DNA of 34,508 bases from CAZITB01 sp964542055 (lineage in GTDB: Bacteria > Planctomycetota > Phycisphaerae > Sedimentisphaerales > CAMDDF01), in the NCBI GenBank assembly GCA_964542055.1, contig CAZITB010000011.1:1-34508 (forward strand). Reading direction: 5' to 3'. The translations under genes were made by a program, and so were the position numbers. Under the pieces are notes generated by a model. It was not told where the DNA came from. It searched no databases and saw only the letters and a list, made by a program, of their open reading frames with translations. Shown piece by piece: positions 25,215 through 33,890 of the stretch. The first letter of the stretch is position 1; every line of letters begins with the position of its first letter.

Positions 25215-25238
25215 ATGTGTTTTTTAGTAAGAAATAAA

Positions 25239-26549
25239 ATGAATGATAAATACTTACATCCGGAAATTGAAACTGCCGAGCGGGAAAAATTAAGTGAAAT
25301 TCAGCTAAAGCGTTTGAAGGAAATTTCTCAATGCGCTTTGAAAACTAGATTTTATAAAAAGAGATTTTCCAAGGCAGGCATCGAAAGTGTAGATGATATT
25401 AAATCGCTTGAAGATGTAAAAAAGATTCCGTTTACCTGTAAAGATGATCTGAGGCAAAATTTTCCTTACGGCCTTTTGGCCACTGAACTTTCGGACGTGG
25501 TGAGAGTTCATTCTTCAAGCGGCACAACAGGAATTCCTACGGTAATTTATTTCAGCCAAAGCGATCTTGACGGCTGGACCGATCTGGTTGCCCGGAGTAT
25601 CTATGCCACCGGTGCCAGAAAAGGCGACATATTTCAGAACATGATGTCTTACGGGCTTTTTACCGGAGGCTTGGGTGTTCATTATGGAGCTGAACGGCTT
25701 GGCTTGACAGTTATCCCGGTCGGCGGCGGTAATACTAAGCGGCAGCTGCAGCTGATGAAGGATTTTAAGACAACCGTTCTTCATATCACACCGAGTTACC
25801 TTTTGCATATCCATGAGAAGATGTCAGAATTGGCAGTAAATTTAAGCGATCTCAGTCTTAAAAAGGCATTTATCGGGGCTGAGCCGCATTCGGAAAATAC
25901 CCGGCTGAAGCTGGAAGAACTTTACGGGATAGATGCATATAATTCTTACGGCTTAAGCGAGATGAGCGGTCCGGGCGTTGCTTTTGAATGCACCTGCAAG
26001 CAGGGCATGCATGTCTGGGAAGATGCTTATATCATTGAGATTATTGATCCGAAAACAGGCGAGGTCCTCCAAGACGGCACCGAAGGCGAAGTTGTTTTGA
26101 CAAATCTTATCCGCAAAGCTAACCCAATCCTCCGCTATCGTACCAGGGATCTGGCTTATGTCATGCAGGAGAAATGCCCATGTGGAAGAACGCACAGGAG
26201 GCTTTCGAGGATATTGGGCAGAACCGATGATATGCTGATAATAAACGGTGTGAATATGTTCCCGTCCCAAATTGAGGAAATTGTTATGCAAATTCCAGAG
26301 GTCGGAACGAATTATCAGATATATATTGATAAAGCGGGAGCTCTTGATAAACTAACAGTTAAGGTAGAAATTTATTCGAAAATGTTCACCGGCGAAATGA
26401 CAGAACTGGATGCATTACGAGCAAAAATTGCGAATGAGCTAAGTGCTTCGATAACGATTCGTCCTAATGTTGAGCTTCATGAGCCTGGGTCATTGCCGGC
26501 CTTTGAAGGAAAAGCTAAAAGGGTTGTCGATGTCAGGCCGGCTTTTTAG
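25239..26549 (+). CDS. Phenylacetate-CoA ligase family protein (second copy)
   Basis: The ATG at 25239 is chosen because the first copy aligns from there (EIETAEREKLSEIQLKRL against EIECMGPDELSKLQGQRL). The in-frame ATG at 25215, directly after the ACT stop, would add eight residues and may allow coupling. The 436 residues contain HSSSGTTGIPT, YGLFTGGLG, NSYGLSEMSGPG, RYRTRDLAY, EKCPCGRTH and the catalytic lysine in FEGKAKRVVDVR. The two ligases are clearly paralogous yet diverged over most positions, so they may use different aryl acids. A weak ribosome binding site supports translation coupled to the preceding gene. Confidence 0.9.
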   Translation: MNDKYLHPEIETAEREKLSEIQLKRLKEISQCALKTRFYKKRFSKAGIESVDDIKSLEDVKKIPFTCKDDLRQNFPYGLLATELSDVVRVHSSSGTTGIPTVIYFSQSDLDGWTDLVARSIYATGARKGDIFQNMMSYGLFTGGLGVHYGAERLGLTVIPVGGGNTKRQLQLMKDFKTTVLHITPSYLLHIHEKMSELAVNLSDLSLKKAFIGAEPHSENTRLKLEELYGIDAYNSYGLSEMSGPGVAFECTCKQGMHVWEDAYIIEIIDPKTGEVLQDGTEGEVVLTNLIRKANPILRYRTRDLAYVMQEKCPCGRTHRRLSRILGRTDDMLIINGVNMFPSQIEEIVMQIPEVGTNYQIYIDKAGALDKLTVKVEIYSKMFTGEMTELDALRAKIANELSASITIRPNVELHEPGSLPAFEGKAKRVVDVRPAF

Positions 26550-26576
26550 TGCATTGTTTTTACATGGGAGGTTATT

Positions 26577-27017
26577 ATGGCTAAACAGATAAATATTTTC
26601 ATCGAAAACCGCCCGGGCAGGCTTGAATCTGTAACCGGGATACTTTCTGACCACAATATAAATATACGCGCGTTTACAATCCAGGACCGGGGTGATTTCG
26701 GGCTGATTAAACTTATTGTCGATAAGCCTCAACAGGCGCATCTTATTTTGGCTGATATGGGGCTTGCGTGTGCATTGAAAGAAGTTCTGGCGGTTGCGAT
26801 TCCTGATAAACCGGGAAATCTGCATAAACTTACAAAATTGCTGACCCAGCAGGATGTCAATATTGTAGATACTTACGGCTTTGTTTTGAAACCGGATGAG
26901 AAGGGCATTTGTTGTTTAGAATTCAAAGCCGACGACCAGAGATTTGGTCAGCTGGAACGTTTGCTTGAGCAAAATGGTTTTGAAATTCTGGAGGATCAGC
27001 AACTTTACGAATTATAA
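26577..27017 (+). CDS. Tandem ACT-domain protein (second copy)
   Basis: The 146-residue protein has two ACT domains. The first shows INIFIENRPGRLESVTGIL and the second shows AIPDKPGNLHKLTKLL, both matching the first copy in layout. It is a diverged paralogue of the ACT protein at 24792. A GGGAGG site lies seven bases before the ATG. The last base of the stop codon overlaps a potential ATG of the next gene. Confidence 0.87.
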   Translation: MAKQINIFIENRPGRLESVTGILSDHNINIRAFTIQDRGDFGLIKLIVDKPQQAHLILADMGLACALKEVLAVAIPDKPGNLHKLTKLLTQQDVNIVDTYGFVLKPDEKGICCLEFKADDQRFGQLERLLEQNGFEILEDQQLYEL

Positions 27018-27031
27018 TGCAGGGGATTATA

Positions 27032-27898
27032 ATGGCTTCAAAACTGAAAATTTACGATACACCTAAACTTGATGAACCGACTCTTTTGATGGGGTTTTCC
27101 GGATGGATGAACGGCAGCGAGGTTAGCACCGGCACAATAGAAGCATTTGTTCAATCCATGTCAACGCAAATAATTGCCGAAATTGAGTCGCCAGATTTCT
27201 ATATAAGTAATTTCCCGGGTTCGATGGATGTAACTTCTATTTTCAGGCCTCATTGCATTGTAAGCGAAGGTATCATCGAAGAGCTTGATGAGCCTGCAAA
27301 TATATTCTGGGCAAGTCCGGAAAATAATTTGCTGCTTTTTCTGGGACAGGAGCCAAATATAAAATGGAGAGATTATGCCGACAGTGTTTTGGATTTGTGT
27401 GATCGGTTTGATGTTTCGAAGATTTATTTTCTCGGGAGTGTTGCTGGTCTGGTTCCCCATACCCGTGAACCAAGATTTATATGCACGGTTTCAGACTTAA
27501 AGTTAAAACGAAAACTTCAAAAAGTTGGTTTTAAGTTCACCAACTATGAAGGACCCGCAAGTATTTCAACTTATCTTATCACAGCTGCGGCGGAACATGA
27601 GTTAGAAATGGCATCAATAATTTCTGAAGTACCGGCGTATGTACATGGCCGAAATCCGAAATGCATCGAGTCGATGGCCAGGCATGTTTCAGGATTGCTT
27701 GGTTTAGGTTTAGAATTTCCTCGGATGCGGCTGTTGGGTGATGAACTTGAAAAGAGATTGAATGAGGTAATTGCCCAGCGTCCCGAACTTGCAAGTCACA
27801 TTCAGAAGATTGAAGCTGATTATGACAACGAAGTTTTCGATATAGAAATGTCAGATCTAAAGGACTGGCTGCACAAACAGGGAATCAGATTGGATTAG
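27032..27898 (+). CDS. PAC2-family protein
   Basis: I start at the ATG at 27032, which has AGGGGA five bases upstream; an in-frame ATG at 27017 overlaps the ACT stop by one base. The 288-residue protein carries the family motif LLMGFSGWMNGSEVSTG near the N terminus and SVAGLVPHTREPR in the middle, then EVPAYVHGRNPKCIESMARH. These resemble bacterial and archaeal members of the PAC2 (proteasome assembly chaperone 2-like) family, whose function in bacteria is unknown. It is the last gene of the PaaK-ACT run. Its stop codon overlaps that of the convergent SDR gene. Confidence 0.82.
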   Translation: MASKLKIYDTPKLDEPTLLMGFSGWMNGSEVSTGTIEAFVQSMSTQIIAEIESPDFYISNFPGSMDVTSIFRPHCIVSEGIIEELDEPANIFWASPENNLLLFLGQEPNIKWRDYADSVLDLCDRFDVSKIYFLGSVAGLVPHTREPRFICTVSDLKLKRKLQKVGFKFTNYEGPASISTYLITAAAEHELEMASIISEVPAYVHGRNPKCIESMARHVSGLLGLGLEFPRMRLLGDELEKRLNEVIAQRPELASHIQKIEADYDNEVFDIEMSDLKDWLHKQGIRLD

Positions 27899-28644
27899 AT
27901 ATAGATCATTTTCCTTGTCATGCCGCCATCTATCACAAAATTCTGCCCTGTGATGAAATTTGATTTATCACTGCAAAGGTACAGTACCATTGCAGAAACA
28001 TCACTTGGCTGGCCGACTCTTCCGACCGGTTGCTGAAGATTATCTTCGGGCGAAAACGGATCCGGCTCATTTACATCATCTGGGCTTTTTCGCGTGTCTA
28101 TCCAGCCCGGACTTACACAGTTGACTTTAACTTTGTGAGAAAGGCTGATCGCCATAGAGTGTGTCAAGCCGATAAGGCCGGCTTTTGTCGTGGAATAAGC
28201 CTCGGTATCAGCTTCAGACATCATTGCACGAGTTGACGAAATGTTGACTATCGCTCCCTTGTTCTTTATCAGTTCCCCGCAACAATATTTTGAACATAAA
28301 AATGGTCCTGTAAGATTGACATCTATGACTTTTTGCCACTGCTCGGCGGTCAATTCACTGATTGGAACATTATTAGCAGTTGCGGCATTGTTCACAAGGT
28401 AATCTATTCTACCAAAAGTCTGCTTTGCTTTTTCAACCATCTTAATGATAGAATCTTCTTTCCCTACATCACACTGTATGTATCGGGCGGATCCTTGATC
28501 GATGTACTTTTGGCAGGCTTTGGGCATTTGGGCAATATCAGCTAGAACCACTTTTGCTTTTTCTCTGATGAACGCCTGGGCGATCGACCAGCCGATACCT
28601 CTTGCCCCGCCGGTAACGATAACAATTTTATTTTCAAAATCCAT
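27895..28644 (-). CDS. SDR-family oxidoreductase
   Basis: The 249-residue protein is a classical short-chain dehydrogenase. Cofactor binding is in TGGARGIGWSIA, followed by YLVNNAATAN, the catalytic serine in VNISSTRAMMS, the YxxxK pair in AYSTTKAGLIG, and the C-terminal GQNFVIDGG. The acidic residue after the second strand (VVLADIAQ) suggests NAD preference, a rule of thumb only. The substrate is unknown. Its stop overlaps that of the PAC2 gene on the other strand by two bases, leaving no room for a terminator between them. It lies 85 bases after the PgpA-UppP gene, the same direction, and may be cotranscribed. Confidence 0.9.
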   Translation of the reverse strand: MDFENKIVIVTGGARGIGWSIAQAFIREKAKVVLADIAQMPKACQKYIDQGSARYIQCDVGKEDSIIKMVEKAKQTFGRIDYLVNNAATANNVPISELTAEQWQKVIDVNLTGPFLCSKYCCGELIKNKGAIVNISSTRAMMSEADTEAYSTTKAGLIGLTHSMAISLSHKVKVNCVSPGWIDTRKSPDDVNEPDPFSPEDNLQQPVGRVGQPSDVSAMVLYLCSDKSNFITGQNFVIDGGMTRKMIYI

Positions 28645-28729
28645 AATTTTGCCTCAAATCAAAACAAGTATATTTTATTATTGCTTGAAAAATGATGATA
28701 GCAAACTTTTCTTCAATGAGCCGCGGTTT

Positions 28730-30070
28730 TTATCTTGTAAACGAAAAAATAATTGTAAATACAGCCAGGCCATAGCAGTAAAATGCGAACCACTTGAGTT
28801 TTCTTTTTCGGGAAGATTTTATCAGGATAAAAAGTGAAATTAAACCCGCTATGAAAGACATCGCCATTGCTGATAATATTGTAGGGACGGGTAACGTATT
28901 TTGGCCAATAAGTGAGAAATCTTCCAAAAATTTCAGTCCGGCACCGGCCAAAATTGCGGGAATAGCGATTAAAAAGCTGTATTCGATCGCCCATTTTCTG
29001 TGAAGTCCCAGTAAAATCGCTGTGCAGATTGTTGCGCCGCTGCGGGAAATGCCCGGAATGATTGCCGCTGTTTGGGCAAGGCCTATTATAACTGCTGCAA
29101 AAATACCGAAATCTCTTAAGCCCAAACGGGTTCTTTTACGCAAATCAGTTATCAAAAGCAAGGTGCCAGTTATGAGCCACATGAAAGCTGCGATTTCCAA
29201 TTTGCGTGCGGATTCCAAAGGCTCTTTGAACAGAAAGTATCCTGCACCTGTTACTAAAGTTGTAACAGCGGCTAAAAATAAGAAGCGGACAGAGGGGGAC
29301 TTTTCATAAATTTCCAAAGGGTTACTGCCGTACTTGCCTGACCTGAAAAGATTCCTGAACAATGCCGCAATAGATTTATGATAATAAACGAAAATCGCTA
29401 AGACGGTCGCAACGTGTATTGAAAGATCGAATAAAAGCATTTGGGGTGAGTCAGGTTCGATATCCGGCAAAAGATCTTCGAATAAAACCAGGTGCCCCGA
29501 TGATGAAACAGGTAGAAATTCGGTAAGCCCCTGTACTAATCCCAGGATTGAAGCTGATATGATATTCAAAGTTTGGCCGTCCGGACTTCTAAGAGCCGTT
29601 TGCCAGTCAGGGACAAATATAAGAAGAACCGCCAGACCGCCGTAAATACCTGCCATTATATCATCGAGTAAAATTCCTGTACCACCATGCAATCTTTCCA
29701 ATTGCCATGCAGGCCATATTTTCGTGATATCGAAAAAACGAAACAGCAGAAAGCTTGCTGCGCAGAGGATATAAATGTTTCCGCTGACAAAAGCAGCAAA
29801 CATCAAAACAACCGACTGGCCTGCAAATTCATCTATCACTATTTCACCGGGATCCTTGCGGCCGGTGTGGCTGATAACTTCATCAGAAAATTTGATGCAA
29901 ATCACAGAACCCAACACTGCCAGAAAACCGAATATCGTACATGTTACAACCGAATCGACCTCAATTTTCCGCAATAGAAAAAAAATTATCACTGGCGGTA
30001 TCGATCCCCATGTCCCCGGAGCAATCGGCATGTGTCCTAGTCCAAAACAGCTTGTCAGCAATCTTTTCAC
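28730..30070 (-). CDS. Fusion of phosphatidylglycerophosphatase A and undecaprenyl-diphosphatase
   Basis: One 446-residue reading frame joins two lipid phosphatases. Residues 1-157 are PgpA-like: GHMPIAPGTWGS at 12-23, EIVIDEFAGQ around 76-85, LFRFFDITKIWP around 109-120 and LHGGTGILLDD around 127-137, closely following the family. PgpA converts phosphatidylglycerophosphate to phosphatidylglycerol. Residues 169-446 are UppP (BacA)-like: GLVQGLTEFLPVSSSGHL at 177-194, with the (E/Q)xxxE pair Q180/E184, and PGISRSGAT further on. UppP recycles undecaprenyl diphosphate for peptidoglycan synthesis. The linker, about 158-168, is short and polar. The two halves are in frame with no stop. The gene starts seven bases after dgt, in one operon. 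Confidence 0.9.
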   Translation of the reverse strand: MKRLLTSCFGLGHMPIAPGTWGSIPPVIIFFLLRKIEVDSVVTCTIFGFLAVLGSVICIKFSDEVISHTGRKDPGEIVIDEFAGQSVVLMFAAFVSGNIYILCAASFLLFRFFDITKIWPAWQLERLHGGTGILLDDIMAGIYGGLAVLLIFVPDWQTALRSPDGQTLNIISASILGLVQGLTEFLPVSSSGHLVLFEDLLPDIEPDSPQMLLFDLSIHVATVLAIFVYYHKSIAALFRNLFRSGKYGSNPLEIYEKSPSVRFLFLAAVTTLVTGAGYFLFKEPLESARKLEIAAFMWLITGTLLLITDLRKRTRLGLRDFGIFAAVIIGLAQTAAIIPGISRSGATICTAILLGLHRKWAIEYSFLIAIPAILAGAGLKFLEDFSLIGQNTLPVPTILSAMAMSFIAGLISLFILIKSSRKRKLKWFAFYCYGLAVFTIIFSFTR

Positions 30071-30077
30071 TTGCGTC

Positions 30078-31181
30078 CTACAAATTATTTTTCTTGATTA
30101 AATCCATACAATACCTATCTGTCATTCCGGAGACATAATCACAAACGGCTCTTTCTAAACCTGCCTTGTCAATAAAAGCCTGGAAATATTTCGGCATTTT
30201 TTCAGGTCTTTGCCTGAAATAGTAGAAAAGGACAGTCAGGCATTTTTTTGCCAAATCTGAAGCGGGCAAAAGTTTTTCGCTCATGTAAAAATTATTCATA
30301 AGGAATGTTTCCAGCTGTTTCAAATCTTCATCGGCCCGGCTGCTTATTGCAATTAAATAATTTTCAGATTTATAAACATCTTCAACAGTTTGGATATTGT
30401 TTCCATCAATGATACTTTTGCTGGTAGCTATCAAATCACTGACAAGATGATCTATTACAGCTTTTGCGATCCTGATTCTTTTTATAAAAATATCTTCAAT
30501 TTTATCTACCCGAACTTTTTCGATAGCATTTCGACAAAGCCGAATCTCTTTGACCTGATCTAAGTTAATTATTCTCGAACGCATACCGTCTTCGAGGTCA
30601 TGGCAGTTATAAGCTATCCTGTCAGCAAGATCAGCTATTTGGCCTTCGAGTGAAGGAACGGGTTCTTCAAACTTTGTTGTATCAGATTCTGGGTTATCGA
30701 AAGGGCTGTGATGTTTGGCAAGGCCGAGCCTGGTTTCATACATCAAATTCAAACCGGTATAGTCAGGATAAGGTTTTTCGATGATTTCCACAATTCGCAG
30801 TGATTGCCGATTATGTTCAAAACCGTTATGATCTTTCATGATCTCATCAAGAATGTTCTCGCCCGCATGGCCGAACGGGCTGTGTCCCAAATCATGTGCC
30901 AGGCAAATCGCTTCGGTCAAATCTTCATTCAGGTTTAATGCTCTTGCTATGGTTCTGCCGATCTGAGCAACTTCGATACTATGAGTCAGACGGGTTCGGT
31001 AATGGTCGTTCAAAGAGGGCGTAAAAACCTGTGTCTTACCTTCAAGCCTGCGAAAAGCCGAGCTGTGAATTATCCTGTCTCGGTCGCGTTCGAAAGGTTT
31101 ACGGTATGAATGCTGCGGTTCATCATAGAACCTACCTTTGCTGCAAGATTCAGTAACTGCGTAACCGCCCATAGCTGACAT
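30078..31181 (-). CDS. dgt: dGTPase-like deoxynucleoside triphosphate triphosphohydrolase
   Basis: The protein hydrolyses dNTPs to deoxynucleoside and triphosphate. I choose the ATG at 31181 (367 residues), one base after the HIT stop codon, with AGGAAAAG upstream; a longer frame from 31244 would overlap the HIT gene by 62 bases and adds a non-conserved tail. HD-domain ligands are seen in RTRLTHSIEVAQ and CLAHDLGHSPFGHAGE, preceded by SAFRRLEGKTQVF. The family signature IADLADRIAYNCHDLEDG follows. It likely helps control dNTP pools. It sits between the HIT and PgpA-UppP genes in a tight operon. Confidence 0.94.
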   Translation of the reverse strand: MSAMGGYAVTESCSKGRFYDEPQHSYRKPFERDRDRIIHSSAFRRLEGKTQVFTPSLNDHYRTRLTHSIEVAQIGRTIARALNLNEDLTEAICLAHDLGHSPFGHAGENILDEIMKDHNGFEHNRQSLRIVEIIEKPYPDYTGLNLMYETRLGLAKHHSPFDNPESDTTKFEEPVPSLEGQIADLADRIAYNCHDLEDGMRSRIINLDQVKEIRLCRNAIEKVRVDKIEDIFIKRIRIAKAVIDHLVSDLIATSKSIIDGNNIQTVEDVYKSENYLIAISSRADEDLKQLETFLMNNFYMSEKLLPASDLAKKCLTVLFYYFRQRPEKMPKYFQAFIDKAGLERAVCDYVSGMTDRYCMDLIKKNNL

Positions 31182-31182
31182 A

Positions 31183-31716
31183 CTAATCTTTTCCTGTACT
31201 TGTTTCTTGCGATTTAGGCAATGACAGCTTATTTCCGTTTTCAATCAGCAAATCATATAACTCGTGCATCGATTGACTTATTACATCGGTATCCGAACAG
31301 ACGTGCATAAAATTAGTATCGCCGTCCCATCGGGGGACGATGTGGATATGCATATGATCAGGAAGACCCGCGCCGGCACATCTTCCGAAATTCATCCCGG
31401 CATTGAAGCCATGAGGATTGACCGACTCGGACAGAACCTTTTGGCAATCGCGAATCAGCTCCATCATTTCATTCATTTCTTCCGGGCTGGCAGAAAATAA
31501 ATCGCCGATATGTCTTTTAGGCGCTATAAGCAGATGCCCGTTATTGTAAGGAAACATATTCATTGTAACCATGCAGTGTTTTGTTCGCCAGAGGACAAGA
31601 TTTTCTTTGTCGTCTTGTGGATTTTCGAGGTTATGACAAAGAAAGCAGGCATGTTTAGTGCTGAGATTCTTAATGTATTTGATTCTCCATGGTGCCCAAA
31701 GATTTTTACGTTCCAA
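31183..31716 (-). CDS. HIT-family nucleotide hydrolase/phosphorylase
   Basis: The 177-residue protein carries the histidine triad H121-M-H123-I-H125 in GAGLPDHMHIHIVPRW. It has an N-terminal zinc-like C24xxC27 pair in HACFLCHNL. The segments FPYNNGHLLIAPKRH and GFNAGMNFGRCAGA resemble the Ap4A-phosphorylase / FHIT-like branch of bacteria and archaea. It cleaves or phosphorolyses dinucleoside polyphosphates or AMP derivatives. It begins 14 bases after the lipoprotein gene stop and its own stop is one base before dgt, so the two are coupled. Confidence 0.93.
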   Translation of the reverse strand: MERKNLWAPWRIKYIKNLSTKHACFLCHNLENPQDDKENLVLWRTKHCMVTMNMFPYNNGHLLIAPKRHIGDLFSASPEEMNEMMELIRDCQKVLSESVNPHGFNAGMNFGRCAGAGLPDHMHIHIVPRWDGDTNFMHVCSDTDVISQSMHELYDLLIENGNKLSLPKSQETSTGKD

Positions 31717-31730
31717 GTCATTACCTCAAT

Positions 31731-32717
31731 TTATTTATCAACTAATTCTATTGAGAATTTCTGATCGATTTTCATTCTGCTGTTTTCGGTACCTGGAAGA
31801 GGCATAAACAATACAGCCGTTGTTTCAAAAGTATACTGTTGCGTACTTTTCTCAAGTATCCCTTGGTCGAGATTGTAAACCACTTTTCCGCTTCCCTCTA
31901 AGGAAAGCGGCTTGCATCTTAAAACGCCGAAGAAACCTTTTTGCCTGAAAGCCCTTCCCGAATAGATTCGAGGAGTGTCTAAAGTTTGATCTGCTAAAAC
32001 ATAATTTACATCAATCACAGCTTTTTCCTGTTGGTTTTCTTCAATAACCTCGGTCAGCGAATAAGTCGCTTTTCGGGTGGCGTTAAGAAGCAGCGGGGCA
32101 GGCACTGAAACAAAAGATTCCCATTCCTGCCCAGGTTCAACTCCTGCAAAAGGGTCGGTAATTTTAGCAACCGGATCAAACATAAACCACTGCAATTCAA
32201 GAAAATCTCCAACCATATCCTGCGACTTTATATCTGCTGATTTGCCCGAGCCAAACGCTTTGTCTCCTAGCGACTGGATAAGCTCTACCAGATTCTCAGG
32301 TTCAACAATCACACCCGCAGGTGTCATTTTAAATGTAACTGACTTGCCCTGAAGGTACTCAACGGCATCTTTGGCTGCATCTCTTGACCTGCCTTTTCTT
32401 GAAACTCTTACTTTTGGATATGTGGCCTGGACAACATAAAGCCCCATAGAATCGACTTCTTTCAAAGTTAACTGAGCGTCAATTTCGAGTTTTTCGCCCA
32501 TTTCCCAGTCAGTATTTTTGCCTTTTTTGCTGCTATCGGATCCGTCGAAACGAACAACGATATCTCTTTCGGAGATCATTTTGTAATTGAGTGTTTTTCC
32601 CTGTTCCATCTCCACTACAAATAACCGGGCATCTGATGATTTTTGACTTTGCTGACATCCACTCAAAACCAAAAATGCAAAAGTAAAAACAAAAAATATA
32701 GATAAGATTTTTTTCAC
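31731..32717 (-). CDS. Lipoprotein of unknown function (first in tandem pair)
   Basis: The 328-residue protein has a lipoprotein signal: a basic start, a hydrophobic core and lipobox LSGC with C21. The mature part is mostly beta-rich and lacks a recognised domain. A block reading SVTFKMTPAGVIVEPENLV resembles the corresponding YKIKISQTGQVEVVEPLDL in the neighbouring lipoprotein, and both have similar length and strand pattern. The two are probably diverged duplicates. The retention site (inner or outer membrane) cannot be judged. It starts 17 bases after the other lipoprotein gene's stop. Confidence 0.75.
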   Translation of the reverse strand: MKKILSIFFVFTFAFLVLSGCQQSQKSSDARLFVVEMEQGKTLNYKMISERDIVVRFDGSDSSKKGKNTDWEMGEKLEIDAQLTLKEVDSMGLYVVQATYPKVRVSRKGRSRDAAKDAVEYLQGKSVTFKMTPAGVIVEPENLVELIQSLGDKAFGSGKSADIKSQDMVGDFLELQWFMFDPVAKITDPFAGVEPGQEWESFVSVPAPLLLNATRKATYSLTEVIEENQQEKAVIDVNYVLADQTLDTPRIYSGRAFRQKGFFGVLRCKPLSLEGSGKVVYNLDQGILEKSTQQYTFETTAVLFMPLPGTENSRMKIDQKFSIELVDK

Positions 32718-32734
32718 TTTTGACTCCGTTTGAA

Positions 32735-33658
32735 TTATTCAACTGATTTCAGGCTAAACTTCTTGCCGAATCTGATTATCAGAGTATCGGGAATTTCTTG
32801 AGACTTGCTGTTATCGACCGCTGTCCATGTCGCATCCAGATCTTCGCTGTAAACCAATATTTTCCCTGTATCAACTGAAAATTTGAGAACACCTTCGTAT
32901 GTGTCCACAAAATCAGACTGTATGTCATCGCCGAACATAGCGAACATTCCTGCTCCGGCCTGACCTTCAGCTGGTATTGTAGTCATTTCGATTTCTGCAA
33001 TACCATTTTCTATGCCTTTGAAAGTATAAATCTTTTCATAATTTTTGCTTTGCATCATGCCTTTGGGAGATTCTTCTGTTACTGACCAGCTCATTCCCTG
33101 TTTTAATTGTTCCTGCGGCATACTTGTAAGAGCCTCAATGTTATGCCTTTTTTGTATCATCTCTTTTGAAAAGATTCTCTCGGCAGTATTAAATTCAGCA
33201 GTTTTCGCCACTACTTGTAAGTCTAAAGGTTCAACAACCTCGACTTGGCCGGTTTGAGAAATTTTGATTTTATAAGATTGGCCGATCAACTTATTCAAAG
33301 GATTTTTTTCATTTTTTTCATTGCTGCTGTCAAAATTTAAACCGGTTCCCTTGGGAGAAGTTGAATTAAATGACAGCTTTGTCAAAGTAACCTTTGCCAG
33401 CATTGAACCATCTTCAAGTATTTCGACTGGTTTCTGATCGTACACTATCGTCATTGTAGATTTGGTAACTTTGTCGCTAACTTCTTCTTCTGATGGACGT
33501 TCAAACTTGACCTGCTTTAGATTCTCTTCCTGATACTGGTAAGTTACAGGTGTATCTTGGTCAAAATTCAACTCTACTTCGGCCTTTTGAGCACAGCCAG
33601 AAAATACGGTTAAAAGCGATAGCATTGAAACGGTTAAAACTAAATTTACTCTGAACAT
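32735..33658 (-). CDS. Lipoprotein of unknown function (second in tandem pair)
   Basis: The 307-residue protein begins with a signal peptide ending in lipobox FSGC (C22). The mature part is beta-rich and starts with acidic, Lys-rich and Gln-rich stretches. The block YKIKISQTGQVEVVEP and the following EL/LD-rich region parallel the adjacent lipoprotein, supporting paralogy. The family is not recognised with confidence; a similarity to DUF6263-type planctomycete proteins is possible but from memory only. It is the first gene of the minus-strand run that includes HIT, dgt and pgpA-uppP. Confidence 0.75.
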   Translation of the reverse strand: MFRVNLVLTVSMLSLLTVFSGCAQKAEVELNFDQDTPVTYQYQEENLKQVKFERPSEEEVSDKVTKSTMTIVYDQKPVEILEDGSMLAKVTLTKLSFNSTSPKGTGLNFDSSNEKNEKNPLNKLIGQSYKIKISQTGQVEVVEPLDLQVVAKTAEFNTAERIFSKEMIQKRHNIEALTSMPQEQLKQGMSWSVTEESPKGMMQSKNYEKIYTFKGIENGIAEIEMTTIPAEGQAGAGMFAMFGDDIQSDFVDTYEGVLKFSVDTGKILVYSEDLDATWTAVDNSKSQEIPDTLIIRFGKKFSLKSVE

Positions 33659-33808
33659 GACAATTCTCCTTTTAGTTCCGGTTTGTTGGTCATTTTTTCA
33701 TTAACAATTTTTCCATAAAATGTTATAAACAGTATTCTATTTGTAAATATCGCAAAAAACAAGACTTCTTTACTAAAAAAAACGCTATTTTGGCTTTTTT
33801 GAATATAT

Positions 33809-33837
33809 TTGTACTTTGTTATGCAGTTTGTTATAAT
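33809..33837 (+). promoter_or_regulatory. Extended -10 promoter of ilvD
   Basis: TTGTAC (33809-33814) and a consensus TATAAT (33832-33837) are 17 bases apart, and TGT precedes the -10, giving an extended -10 element. The predicted leader before ilvD is about 45 bases and holds a GGAG site. Confidence 0.6.
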
Positions 33838-33890
33838 TTGTTAACTTGCTACGGTTCGATTACAATTAAGTTCTTATGGAGAATAAACTT

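Noticed and set aside
28730..30070. PgpA-UppP fusion as a sequencing artefact
   Set aside because: The reading frame is uninterrupted and the linker contains ordinary residues. Both halves keep full-length motifs, so I report it as a fusion, though read data would be needed to settle it.
31182..31244. Longer dgt frame starting at 31244
   Set aside because: It overlaps the HIT gene by 62 bases and adds non-conserved residues. The ATG at 31181 has AGGAAAAG upstream and fits homologues.
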